The notes beneath the pieces were generated by a model that saw nothing but the letters and a program-made list of their open reading frames with translations, made no database searches and had not been told where the DNA came from. This document shows positions 15,127 through 23,800 of a DNA stretch of 32,685 nucleotides, one piece after another. The stretch is from an uncultured Microcaldota archaeon (GTDB lineage Archaea; Micrarchaeota; Micrarchaeia; Anstonellales; Anstonellaceae). The translations under genes and the position numbers were made by a program. Location of the stretch: positions 1 to 32,685 of the forward strand of contig CAITKI010000025.1 of assembly GCA_903892905.1 (NCBI GenBank), written 5' to 3'. Every line of letters begins with the position of its first letter. The first letter of the stretch is position 1.

Positions 15127-16305
15127 CTAGGCCAGGCGCTTTCCATCCTTGTCCATTGCGATGAGCGTGACCTCGAATTCCTTGATGAAATAGCCCATGA
15201 GCGGGTCGTTGAGTATGCGCTCCTGCATCTTCTCGGCCTCCTTCAGGTCGCGGCCCATCACAATCCAGGTGCGCAATCCCAGGTGCTTCACGCCGTAGAA
15301 AAAGCCCGCGTTCTTGTACGGGCCGAACGTCTTGAAGTAGTCGGGCACATTCATGCTACCGATTGCAAATACCTGGCCCACATGGTACTTGTCCATGTTG
15401 AAGAAGTATTTCATGCCGAGCGCGCGCGCCTGCTGGATGGAGGAGTGGTGGAACATCCCCAATGACGGGTTCTGCTTCTGCGTGTGCGAGCCGTCCTGCA
15501 CGTGCCCGCTCTTCCTCACCTTGTCGTACACGAGATCAAGGAAGGTGTTGAGGTGCGTGTTGCCGTCCACCCTGTAGTATTCGTTGGTGTGGTAGTTCTT
15601 CACGCCTGCAGTCAGCGTTATCTTGAGGTTCTCGAAAGTTGAATCCGAGTCCAGCGACTGGCGCAGTATTTTCTTCTGCTCATAGGCGTGCGTGCATATG
15701 TTCACTATGCTTTTCACCCAGTTGCCCGCGATAGTGCCGTTGTGGCCGTACGCGCGCTTCATCAACGTTTCGACGTCCTCCTCGGTCTCTATCCTCAGCT
15801 GGTGGCGCTTGCCCCTCAGGCCGTATTCGAGCACCGCGCGCTTGGCAAGCAGCATGCTTTCCATCTCCAGCGCCACTTCCTGCGCGTGTATCATCCCGCA
15901 GTTGAAAGGCGCGTCCTCCACCTCGATATCATGGTAGCTCCTTGTAGAGTGCAATCTTCCCTTTTTCAGCATCACGTTGCCGTGCGCGGTGAGGTGCACG
16001 AAGATGTCTATGGGGACGCCTGACTTGTAGTATGTGAAGTACTCGCGCATTTTCTCCTGTATGTGGGACTTTATCTCGTCGATGATTCCCGGCGTCACGA
16101 AGGTGCCGGCAACGGACATCCTCTGGAAGTCGATCAGCGTGCCCATTTTGAGCTCCTCCTCGCGCTGCTCGTCAAGCGCAGTATAGAAGGCGGCGGACAC
16201 GTCCCTTGCGTCTGCGCAGCCTACGACGATGTGAAGCTCGATTTTCTTGACTGCTGCCCGCGGCGGCTTGGCAGTGCCATCCGCTTGCGCTGCGTTGTTT
16301 TCCAT
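15127..16305 (-). CDS. Beta-carbonic-anhydrase-like protein, paralogue 1
   Basis: A 392-residue soluble protein with no familiar full-length match. After a hydrophobic strand it has GCADAR (C30, D32, R34), the layout of the beta-carbonic anhydrase C-x-D-x-R zinc motif. RMSVAGTF (62-69) resembles the R-N-A-G-N segment. IFVHLTAHGN (101-110) resembles the strand ending in the zinc histidine. FNCGMIHA (134-141) carries a Cys and His shared with the second paralogue. The usual HxxC is not exact. Further conserved blocks with the paralogue are NEYYRVD and the region around GQVFAIGSMN...FKTFGPY. GGTGA lies 5 bases before the ATG. The gene is divergent from the hydrogenase-like operon. Carbonic anhydrase relationship is inferred from motif order only; activity is unproven. 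Confidence 0.6.
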   Translation of the reverse strand: MENNAAQADGTAKPPRAAVKKIELHIVVGCADARDVSAAFYTALDEQREEELKMGTLIDFQRMSVAGTFVTPGIIDEIKSHIQEKMREYFTYYKSGVPIDIFVHLTAHGNVMLKKGRLHSTRSYHDIEVEDAPFNCGMIHAQEVALEMESMLLAKRAVLEYGLRGKRHQLRIETEEDVETLMKRAYGHNGTIAGNWVKSIVNICTHAYEQKKILRQSLDSDSTFENLKITLTAGVKNYHTNEYYRVDGNTHLNTFLDLVYDKVRKSGHVQDGSHTQKQNPSLGMFHHSSIQQARALGMKYFFNMDKYHVGQVFAIGSMNVPDYFKTFGPYKNAGFFYGVKHLGLRTWIVMGRDLKEAEKMQERILNDPLMGYFIKEFEVTLIAMDKDGKRLA

Positions 16306-16500
16306 TGTCTCACCTTTGTCCGGCCCGAACTGCCCACACGAATGCCATGTATAACCTGAAAAGGATTAAAAATGAAGTGCGCCGGGCGCGCTGCCGAAGC
16401 TTCCCGCAATGCCCGCGTGTTTCCGCCGGCTTAAGCACCATTTATATAGTTTTCTCTGACCATGATAGCTGCACGAGCCTTAGGCAATATGGTGACCAAT
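16306..16500. promoter_or_regulatory. Divergent promoter region between CA-like gene 1 and the membrane-complex operon
   Basis: The plus-strand TATA box TTTATATAG (16441-16449) would start the operon mRNA near 16470, downstream of the first in-frame ATG (16462). The minus-strand TATA-like TTTTTAATCC (16363-16372) serves the CA-like gene with a leader of about 35-40 nt. The two transcripts face away from each other and could share a regulator. Confidence 0.5.
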
Positions 16501-18480
16501 ATGGCGTTGGAATTCCTCATGTTAAATGCACTGCCAATTTCCATCGCGCTTTTCCTGTCCGGAGCAATATTTTCCCTCGCATTCCCTTCCAAGCCCAAAT
16601 TGAGCGCCAAGATAGGGTTTGGATTTGGCCTTCTTGGCAGCCTTTTCGCGCTTGTCGCAGGCGTTTCCGCGTTGCTTGGCATGGGCACAGAGGGCATCAC
16701 ATTGGCAACGCTTCCGTATGTCGGCTCGCTTTCTATAAGCATGGATGCGCTCTCGGGCTTTTTCGTCGCGTTCATTGCGTTCGTGGGCGCCGCCACCTCA
16801 GTATATTCGCTTGGCTACGTCGGGGAATATGCGAAGAAGGGTTACAGCCTCGGGCGCTTCGGCTTCCTCTACAACATCTTTGTCCTGTCCATGATACTGG
16901 TGGTGTCCGCGCAGAATGCGCTATTGTTCCTTGTGCTTTGGGAAATCATGGCGCTAAGCTCGTATTTCCTGGTGACTTATGAGCACAAGGAGGAAAGCGT
17001 GCAGTCCGCTGGCTTCATCTACCTCCTCATCGCCCATGTCGGGGCGGCAGCGCTTGCGCTTATGTTCCTTGCCCTCGCCTCGCAGTCGGGCTCCATGGAC
17101 TTCGCCTCGTTCCACACAGCTTCGTACACGCCGTTCTTGGCAAGCGTGATTTTCATCCTTGCGCTGTTCGGCTTTGGCTCCAAGTGCGGAATCATCCCGC
17201 TCCACGTCTGGCTGCCCCTTGCGCACCCGCAGGCGCCTTCCAACATATCGGCGCTCATGTCAGGCGTCATGCTCAAGACCGCGATATACGGGATTGTGCG
17301 CGTGCTGTTTGATTTCTTAGGCGTTGCCAATGGCGCGCAGCTTTGGTGGGGCTTACTCATACTTGTGCTGGGCATGGTCTCGTCCATCCTGGGCGTGCTC
17401 TACTCGCTTTTGGAGCATGACATCAAGCGGTTGCTTGCGTACCACAGCATAGAGAACATCGGCATCATATTCATCGGCATCGGCGCCGCAGTGCTTTTCT
17501 CCTCGCTGCACCAGCCAGCACTCGCCGCGCTTGCGCTTTTCGCTGCGCTTTACCATACGCTCAACCACGCGCTTTTCAAGAGCCTGCTGTTCTTGGGCGC
17601 AGGCAGCATCATTCACGCCACGCACGAGCGCAACATTGATGAAATGGGCGGCCTGGCAAAATTCATGCCGCTCACCGCAGTGCTGTTCTTCCTGGGCGCG
17701 GCATCGATTGCAGCCATCCCGCCGCTCAACGGGTTTGCAAGCGAGATGCTGACCTTCCAGTCCCTCCTTTCAGGCATTGAGCCAGGGGTGCAGACATTCA
17801 ATTTCACCTCGCTCATGCTTGCAGTCGCCGTGCTCGCCCTTGCACTTACAAGCGCACTCGCTGTCGGCGCATTTGCCAAGGCGTTCGGAATTCCTTTCCT
17901 GGGGCTGCCGCGCTCCAAGCATGCCGAGCACCCGCACGAGTCGCCAAGGACCATGCTCATCGGCATGGCGCTCCTCGCGCTTGGCTGCATTGCTGCAGGA
18001 ATTTTCCCAGGCGCTCTTGCCCAGGCAACATCGGGCGTGCTTGAAAGCCTGCACTTCGCAGGCGCGGCAAGTTCCATCGTGCCTGCTGCAGACGCCCTTC
18101 CCAACGGCGTGATTTTCGTGATTCTCCTGGCAGGCTCTGCACTTGTTTTCTGGCTCCTGGGGCGCTCTGGCAAGAAGAGGCACCAGCATGTCGGCGAGAC
18201 ATGGGGATGCGGCTTCCCGAACGGGACGCCCCACATGCAGTATTCCGCCGCAGGGTTTGCCATGCCTGTCACCAAGGCGCTTGATGCCTGGCTCAACCCC
18301 GTGGAAAGGAAGGAGGCTTACGGGCCTGCCCTGTTCGACAGGTACATCTACGACCCGATTTCAGGGGTTTTCCAGTACATTGCCCCGCACTCGGCGATAT
18401 TCAACACTGGAAGGCTGAATGACTACCTGATGTATTTGATATTGACGCTGGCCATCGTGCTGGCATATGCGTTGCTGTGA
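16501..18480 (+). CDS. HyfB/HycC-like antiporter subunit of a group 4 hydrogenase-related complex
   Basis: About 659 residues with about 15-16 membrane helices, homologous to NuoL/M/N and Mrp antiporter subunits. Ion-path residues are kept: the glutamate in LVLWEIMALSSYF, the lysine in FGSKCGIIPLHVWLP, and the lysine in HDIKRLLAYHSIENIG on the discontinuous helix. The C-terminal extension ETWGCGFPNGTPHMQYSAAGFA is typical of HyfB/HycC. Three ATGs compete (16462, 16489, 16501). The TATA box predicts transcription from about 16470, and GGTGA sits 5 bases before 16501, which I choose. It is the first of five tightly packed genes and overlaps the next by 4 bp. Confidence 0.88.
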   Translation: MALEFLMLNALPISIALFLSGAIFSLAFPSKPKLSAKIGFGFGLLGSLFALVAGVSALLGMGTEGITLATLPYVGSLSISMDALSGFFVAFIAFVGAATSVYSLGYVGEYAKKGYSLGRFGFLYNIFVLSMILVVSAQNALLFLVLWEIMALSSYFLVTYEHKEESVQSAGFIYLLIAHVGAAALALMFLALASQSGSMDFASFHTASYTPFLASVIFILALFGFGSKCGIIPLHVWLPLAHPQAPSNISALMSGVMLKTAIYGIVRVLFDFLGVANGAQLWWGLLILVLGMVSSILGVLYSLLEHDIKRLLAYHSIENIGIIFIGIGAAVLFSSLHQPALAALALFAALYHTLNHALFKSLLFLGAGSIIHATHERNIDEMGGLAKFMPLTAVLFFLGAASIAAIPPLNGFASEMLTFQSLLSGIEPGVQTFNFTSLMLAVAVLALALTSALAVGAFAKAFGIPFLGLPRSKHAEHPHESPRTMLIGMALLALGCIAAGIFPGALAQATSGVLESLHFAGAASSIVPAADALPNGVIFVILLAGSALVFWLLGRSGKKRHQHVGETWGCGFPNGTPHMQYSAAGFAMPVTKALDAWLNPVERKEAYGPALFDRYIYDPISGVFQYIAPHSAIFNTGRLNDYLMYLILTLAIVLAYALL

Positions 18481-20132
18481 TTGATATGGCTGACATCCTA
18501 ACCACATTTGCCCTGGCTGCATTGCAGGTCATTTTCGCGCTTGTAGCAGCCCCGCTCCTGATTGGCATAATGCGCAAGGTGAAGGCGCGCTTCCAAGGGA
18601 GGGTGGGAAGCCCGATCATCCAGCCATACATCGACTTGCAGAAGCTTCTCTCCAAAGGCAGCGCCAGAAGCTCGGTCACCTCGTTCATATTCACCATTGC
18701 CCCAGTGGTGGGCTTTGTGTCGGTCGCGGCAGCGGCATTGGCGCTGCCCATCCTGTCCCCCTCGCCTGTGATAGCCGCGGGCATTGTGGTCTTCATCTAC
18801 CTCTTCGCAATAAGCAGGTTCCTCACGGCGCTTTCTGGCCTGGATGCGGGAAGCGCGTTTGGCGGCATGGGCTCAAGCAGGGAAATGCTTTATTCCGTGC
18901 TCATCGAGCCTGCGCTGTTCGCAGTCATATTGCTTGTGGCAACCGCGGGAAGCCTGAGCATCTCCCCCATTGCAAGCGACTTCGCATCATGGCAGGTGCT
19001 GGTCGCCACCCCTGCATTCTGGCTCATCGCAATCGCGCTTTTCATTGCAATACTTGCAGAGACCGGAAGGCTGCCTTTTGACAACCCTGCGACGCACCTG
19101 GAGCTCACCATGGTGCACGAGGCTATGATACTTGAGAATTCCGGGCCAGGCCTTGCGCTCATCGAGTGGGCAAGCGCAGTCAAGATATTCCTGTTCTTCT
19201 CGCTTGCAGGCATATTGCTCATGCCTGGCGACTTCCAGGCAAGCCTGCTTTGGCCTGCAATCCTTTTGGTGTTTTGCATTGCCTTCGGGGCATTCGTGGC
19301 TGCCGTGGAGAGCATCAGCGTCAAGGTGCGCCTGTTCAAGGTCTCAGAGCTTTTGATATTTTCCCTGCTGCTTGCGCTCATTGCATTCCTTACGCGCATC
19401 TTCGTTGCCAAGCCCGAGGGCGACGGCTGGTTCCAGGCAATCCTGGCGCTTGCCATGCTGCTCTGCGCCATCTATGTGATGTTCAGCCTCACCTTCCGCG
19501 ACCGCATCAAGCTTTACATAATACAGAGCATCTGCCTGGTCGCAATCCTTTTCCAGATAACCCTCACCACGGGCGGGGAAGGCATGAACTACCTGTTCCT
19601 GTTTGCCATCGCCAGCTTCAAGATAATCGTCATCCCGTTCGTGCTGTACCACAGCATGTCATGGGGCATGAAGCTCATGCCGCTGCAGTTCTACCTCAGG
19701 TTCGGCGAGGCCCAGAAAAAATTCAAGCTGGACCTGGAGGCCGACCCGCTTTTCATGAGCGCCCCCATCACCACTTCCCGCGCGCTGATGTACGCAGGCG
19801 TGCTGGTCACGCTGGCATTCGCAGTCTCGTCCGTGCTTGGCGGCACCACCATCATGCTGCCCCTTGCAGTCTCGCTCATACTCATAGGCATGCTCATCAT
19901 CGCGTCCAAGACGCATTTGCTTCTGCAGCTGCTGGGCTTTTTGATGATGGAAAACGGCGTGGTGCTGCTCCCGTACGCACTGCACGTCAACATGCCCTTC
20001 ATCGGGGAAGTGGTCACGCTCTTCGACCTGGTCATCCTGGTGAGGATTACATTGCTATTGTCATTCAAGATGAAGGAGACGCACGGCTCGCTTGACACCA
20101 AGCAGCTCATCGAGCTTGTGGAGAAAAGGTGA
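18477..20132 (+). CDS. HycD(NuoH)-HyfE(NuoK-like) fusion subunit
   Basis: A 551-residue membrane protein. Residues 1 to ~315 are HycD/HyfC (NuoH-like): GRVGSPIIQPYIDLQKLL, then AETGRLPFDNPATHLELTM and VHEAMILENSGPGLALIEWA. This part anchors the peripheral arm to the membrane. From ~320 onwards the chain continues as a HyfE-like protein, ending with a NuoK-like helix set (ASKTHLLLQLLGFLMMENGV, glutamate kept) and VVTLFDLVILV. These are normally two genes. The start is GTG at 18477, overlapping the previous stop by 4 bp (an ATG at 18486 is the alternative). No frameshift is needed and both halves are intact. Confidence 0.87.
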   Translation: MIDMADILTTFALAALQVIFALVAAPLLIGIMRKVKARFQGRVGSPIIQPYIDLQKLLSKGSARSSVTSFIFTIAPVVGFVSVAAAALALPILSPSPVIAAGIVVFIYLFAISRFLTALSGLDAGSAFGGMGSSREMLYSVLIEPALFAVILLVATAGSLSISPIASDFASWQVLVATPAFWLIAIALFIAILAETGRLPFDNPATHLELTMVHEAMILENSGPGLALIEWASAVKIFLFFSLAGILLMPGDFQASLLWPAILLVFCIAFGAFVAAVESISVKVRLFKVSELLIFSLLLALIAFLTRIFVAKPEGDGWFQAILALAMLLCAIYVMFSLTFRDRIKLYIIQSICLVAILFQITLTTGGEGMNYLFLFAIASFKIIVIPFVLYHSMSWGMKLMPLQFYLRFGEAQKKFKLDLEADPLFMSAPITTSRALMYAGVLVTLAFAVSSVLGGTTIMLPLAVSLILIGMLIIASKTHLLLQLLGFLMMENGVVLLPYALHVNMPFIGEVVTLFDLVILVRITLLLSFKMKETHGSLDTKQLIELVEKR

Positions 20133-20136
20133 AAAT

Positions 20137-21600
20137 ATGCTTGAACTCATCATCCTTCCGCCGCTCCTTGCAGGGGCGCTCGCGTTCGTGTTCCACCGCC
20201 AGCCGCGCCAAGTGGAGGCGATTGCATTTCTCGGCGCATGCTTGGCTGCGTTCTTTGCGATATTGTCCGTGGGCGCATTCCTTTCCACCGAAGTCGCTTT
20301 CAGGGATTTCTACGGGCTCCTTTACATGGACGCTGTTTCTGGACTTTTCACCGCGATTACCGCAGTGGTCGCATGCTTCATCTTCCTATACTCTGTCGGC
20401 TACATCCGCCACGAGGTGAAGGAGGGCGTGGTGGAGAAGGACCAGATAGGGCTCTACTACGGCCTGCTTTCCTTTTTCCTTGCGGCAATGCTTGCAGCCA
20501 CTCTGGCAGCGCACCCGGTGGTGATGTGGGCGGCAATCGAGGCCACCACGCTGGCATCTGTTTTCCTGATAAGCTTTTACCAGACCTCAAGCTCGATTGA
20601 GGCTGCCTGGAAATTCTTCATCATCAACTCTGTCGGGATACTGCTCGCGCTTGCAGGAATACTGTTCCTCATGTTCGCCCTCATCCCGGCAGGCGCGACG
20701 TCGGGGGGAGACTGGGACGCGCTCATGGCATTCCACGACGCGCCCAACCTGCTCTTCCTCAAGATTGCATTCGCATTCATACTGGTGGGCTTTGGCACCA
20801 AGGTGGGCCTGGTCCCGCTGCATGTGTGGCTCCCCGATGCGCACAGCCAGGCGCCCACGCCAATCAGCGCCATACTCTCGGGCCTCTTGCTCAATATCGC
20901 ATTCTTCGGCATAGTGCGCTCCTACCAAGTCGTGGCGCCCTATGATTCCATGGTGTCATTCGCATCAGGCCTTCTCATAGGCTTTGGCGTGCTCTCGCTT
21001 GCCATCGGCGCGCTTAGGATATATTTCCAGCACAACATCAAGCGCATGCTTGCATACTCCAGCGTGGAGAACATGGGGATTGTCACGCTCGCATTTGGCC
21101 TGGGCGGCCCGCTTGGCGTTGCCGCTGCGCTGTTCCACATGGCGTCCCACTCGCTTGCCAAGCCCCTTGCATTCTTTGCAAGCGGCATAACCGCGTTCGC
21201 ATTCAACACCAAGGAAATGCCGTACATCAGGGGCGCGGCGCAGGTCATCCCGCTGGTAGCCATACCGTTCGTGTTCATTGCAGCAGGCCTTGCAGGCAGC
21301 CCGCCGTTCGGCACCTTCCTCTCCGAGCTTGGCGTGCTGGCGGTATCACTTTCCAAGGGAGAGATGCTGATTGCAGCCGCGCTGATAATTTTCACCACCA
21401 TTGCGTTTGCCAGCCTGCTTTACAGAGTCTCGGCAATGTGCTTCGGCACTGCGCCATCCGACAGGCATGCATTCTCGCCATCCTTGACCATGATGGTGTC
21501 ATTCGCAGCGCTATTGATTCTCACAATCATCATGGGCATAATGCCCCCATCGCAATTCGTGCACTTATTGGAACTTGCAGTGCACGCCATAGCAGGCTGA
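20137..21600 (+). CDS. HyfF-like antiporter subunit (NuoN/MrpD-like)
   Basis: A 487-residue protein with about 14 membrane helices, the second antiporter-like subunit. Conserved ion-path residues are visible: glutamate in WAAIEATTLASVFL, lysine in GTKVGLVPLHVWLPDAHSQA, and lysine in HNIKRMLAYSSVENMG. ATG 20137 is chosen because AGGTGA lies five bases upstream; an ATG at 20092 in frame would overlap the previous gene by 41 bp. The gap to the previous stop is 4 bp and to the next start 4 bp. Together with the HyfB-like subunit, the complex has two full ion-translocation modules. Confidence 0.88.
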   Translation: MLELIILPPLLAGALAFVFHRQPRQVEAIAFLGACLAAFFAILSVGAFLSTEVAFRDFYGLLYMDAVSGLFTAITAVVACFIFLYSVGYIRHEVKEGVVEKDQIGLYYGLLSFFLAAMLAATLAAHPVVMWAAIEATTLASVFLISFYQTSSSIEAAWKFFIINSVGILLALAGILFLMFALIPAGATSGGDWDALMAFHDAPNLLFLKIAFAFILVGFGTKVGLVPLHVWLPDAHSQAPTPISAILSGLLLNIAFFGIVRSYQVVAPYDSMVSFASGLLIGFGVLSLAIGALRIYFQHNIKRMLAYSSVENMGIVTLAFGLGGPLGVAAALFHMASHSLAKPLAFFASGITAFAFNTKEMPYIRGAAQVIPLVAIPFVFIAAGLAGSPPFGTFLSELGVLAVSLSKGEMLIAAALIIFTTIAFASLLYRVSAMCFGTAPSDRHAFSPSLTMMVSFAALLILTIIMGIMPPSQFVHLLELAVHAIAG

Positions 21601-21604
21601 TAAC

Positions 21605-23176
21605 ATGGACGAACAAACAAAGCAATTCATCCGCTCCGTCGAGTATTCGGTCAGGACAGGATGCCTGGACGATTCTTTCGAGCAGGGCACCAGCCTGTTC
21701 CTTAACGTCCAGCCAAAGCACCTCATGACGATTGGCAACGCCTGCATGATGGAAGGGGCGGTGTTCGATTCGGCATTCGTCTCCTCGGCAGACCCTGCCA
21801 TGGAGGAATTCACGCTTTACTATCTCTTCCGCGCAGCATCCATCGGCCGCATGCTGGTGGTCAGCGCCAGGGGAAGCTCGTTTGACGCGCTTTCAGAAAC
21901 AGTGAACGCGGCGCAATGGGATGAGAGGAAGATACAGGACCTCACGGGCTTGCGCCTGGCAGGCATCCCTGATTCCCGCCCGCTCATATTCCACCCCGAA
22001 AGCGGCTTCCCAGCCGCGCACCCCATTGGTGGCATGCCATACAAGCACCCCAAGGGCACGGAATACCCAATGGAGGGCACTGGCGAGGAAGGGGAATTTG
22101 AGGTTGCAGTGGGGCCTGTGCACGCAGGCATCATCGAGCCAGGCCACTTCAGGTTCCACGTGGTGGGCGAACGGATAAACAAGATGGAAACCAGGATGTT
22201 CTACCTGCACCGCGGAATTGAAAAGAAGGCAGAGGGCCAGCAGGCAGCATCCATACTTCCACTCATCGAGCAGATTTCCGGCGACGAGGCAGTCGCAAAC
22301 TCAGTCGCCTATTGCCAGGCAGTGGAGCAGGCGCTCAAGATGACTGTTCCCAAGCGCGCAGAGGCAATCCGCGCAGTCCTTATGGAGCTGGAAAGGATTT
22401 ACAGCCACCTTGCGGATTTGGGCGGCATGGCAACTGACGTGGGCTTCACGCTGCCGGCTTCGCGCTTTGCAATCTGGCGGGAGGATTTCATGAGGCTCAA
22501 TGCCGCGATTTCCAAGAGCCGCTTCCTGCACAATCAGATAGTGGTGGGCGGCGTGGCTGCTGACATTGACGAGGCCAAGGCTGCAAGGATTGCAGCCTTG
22601 CTCAAAAAAGTGCTCGAGACCCAGACGCTGGAGCGCATGGCGTTTTCCTCCTCCACGTTCCTGGACAGGGTGTTCCAGGCAGGCACGGTGTCAAAGGCGA
22701 TTGCCAAGGACCTCGCGCTTGTCGGCCCGCCTGCCCGCGCATGCGGCATGCAGACGGACTTGCGGCTCGTGCTTCCGTATGGCGCCTATTCCCACATCAC
22801 AGTCAATGAATCGATAGAGAAGGAAGGCGGGGACGTGCTCGCGCGCTTCAGAGTCAAGCTTGCGGAAATCAAGGAGTCCGCCAGGGTTGCCCATTCGCTT
22901 GTGCAGCACCTGCCGCCGGGCGCATTGCGTGAGAAGGTGCCTGCGCAGAAGAAGCATCCGGAAGCTGTCGGCGTGGGCTGGGCAGAGGCTGCGAGGGGCA
23001 GCTGCACTTTCCTTGTGGAGATATTGCCAAGCGGGGCAATCAAGCGCCTTGCATGCCGCACGGCGTCTTTCAGGAACTGGCGCGCGCTTGAGAAGGCGGT
23101 GGAGGGCAACATCGTGCCCGACTTCCCGCTCATCAACAAGAGCTTCAACCTGTCCTATGCAGGCACAGACGTATGA
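21605..23176 (+). CDS. HycE-like (NuoC-NuoD fused) large subunit lacking NiFe ligands
   Basis: A 523-residue protein. Residues 1 to ~145 are the NuoC-like domain (FTLYYLFRAASIGRML...). The rest is the NuoD/hydrogenase large-subunit domain (PVHAGIIEPGHFRFHVVGE, then RMFYLHRGIEKKAEG). In real hydrogenases the L1 motif is ERVCGICxxxH; here it reads EQISGDEAVAN (222-232), so both cysteines are gone. The C-terminal L2 motif DPCxxC is replaced by SFNLSYAGTDV at the very end. NiFe cannot be bound in the usual way. This matches the 'Ehr' (energy-converting hydrogenase-related) group, known to lack these ligands. The fold is intact and no frameshift is present, so the loss is evolutionary rather than a broken gene. 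Confidence 0.9.
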   Translation: MDEQTKQFIRSVEYSVRTGCLDDSFEQGTSLFLNVQPKHLMTIGNACMMEGAVFDSAFVSSADPAMEEFTLYYLFRAASIGRMLVVSARGSSFDALSETVNAAQWDERKIQDLTGLRLAGIPDSRPLIFHPESGFPAAHPIGGMPYKHPKGTEYPMEGTGEEGEFEVAVGPVHAGIIEPGHFRFHVVGERINKMETRMFYLHRGIEKKAEGQQAASILPLIEQISGDEAVANSVAYCQAVEQALKMTVPKRAEAIRAVLMELERIYSHLADLGGMATDVGFTLPASRFAIWREDFMRLNAAISKSRFLHNQIVVGGVAADIDEAKAARIAALLKKVLETQTLERMAFSSSTFLDRVFQAGTVSKAIAKDLALVGPPARACGMQTDLRLVLPYGAYSHITVNESIEKEGGDVLARFRVKLAEIKESARVAHSLVQHLPPGALREKVPAQKKHPEAVGVGWAEAARGSCTFLVEILPSGAIKRLACRTASFRNWRALEKAVEGNIVPDFPLINKSFNLSYAGTDV

Positions 23177-23185
23177 GGGATTACC

Positions 23186-23746
23186 ATGCTGCTTGAAAAT
23201 CTCAGATACATATTCGACCGGCGCTACACGGACAAGGTGTCTGCAAAATCCGACGACCCAGCAATCCGCGAGGTCGCGCAGCTTCTCAAGGGCAGGTCGC
23301 ACTCGCCTTTTGCCCGCTCCATCCATGTGCGCATGGTGGACGCAGGCTCGCCAAACGACGTGGAGCTTGAGGAGGGCCTCATGATGTCGCCGCGCGTGGA
23401 CGCCGAGCGCTTCGGCGTGCATTTCGTGGCCTCCCCCCGCCATGCAGACGTGCTGCTTGTTACAGGCCCCGTGGCGAAGAACATGCACATTGCACTTATC
23501 AAGACGTATGAGGCAATGGCGGAGCCGCGCGCAGTCGTGGCTGCTGGCGATGGCGCCTGCTTTGGATGGGAGGGCAAGGACAACTACGCGCTTGCGGCAG
23601 GCACTGGCAAGGTTGAGGATGTCCTCCACGTCGATGTAAAAGTGCCGGGCAACCCGCCCACGCCATACCAGCTTCTCGCAGGAATACTCAAGGCGGGCTC
23701 AGTGCTTGCGAAAAAAAGCGAGGAGCATCACCACCACAAAAAGTAG
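23186..23746 (+). CDS. HycG/NuoB-like small subunit lacking all [4Fe-4S] ligands
   Basis: A 186-residue protein clearly in the NuoB/HycG family: VDAGSPNDVELEEGL, then DAERFGVHFVASPRHADVLL, then VTGPVAKNM and VDVKVPGNPPTPYQLLAGIL. The four cysteines that hold the proximal cluster (GSCNGC, GDCxC, VPGCPP) are replaced by P56, V59, G123 and N156. The only cysteine left is C125, two positions off. The cluster therefore cannot form in the normal way, although the surrounding motifs are well kept. It ends with a natural run of four histidines. GAGGGA precedes the ATG. Last gene of the operon. Confidence 0.9.
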   Translation: MLLENLRYIFDRRYTDKVSAKSDDPAIREVAQLLKGRSHSPFARSIHVRMVDAGSPNDVELEEGLMMSPRVDAERFGVHFVASPRHADVLLVTGPVAKNMHIALIKTYEAMAEPRAVVAAGDGACFGWEGKDNYALAAGTGKVEDVLHVDVKVPGNPPTPYQLLAGILKAGSVLAKKSEEHHHHKK

Positions 23747-23800
23747 CTTTTATCCTTCTTGGGCACGAAGGCTGCTTGCGCACAGGTAAATAACGCAGCC
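23747..23800. terminator. Convergent intergenic with inverted repeats
   Basis: CCTTC/GAAGG and GGCTGC/GCAGCC inverted repeats lie between the operon end and the convergent CA-like gene 2. They could end both transcripts. No T-tract is obvious on the plus strand beyond CTTTTATCC. Confidence 0.3.

Noticed and set aside
19166-20095. 309-codon open frame inside the HycD-HyfE gene
   Set aside because: It lies in the +1 register of a well-conserved gene, is full of Arg, His and Pro, and has no start signal or family features.
22691-23629. 312-codon minus-strand frame opposite the large and small hydrogenase-like subunits
   Set aside because: It is antisense to two recognisable conserved proteins; composition is shadow-like.
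16501-23746. A functional hydrogen-evolving [NiFe] hydrogenase (Hyc/Hyf)
   Set aside because: Both CxxC pairs for NiFe and all four cluster cysteines of the small subunit are replaced, and no electron-carrier subunit is encoded.
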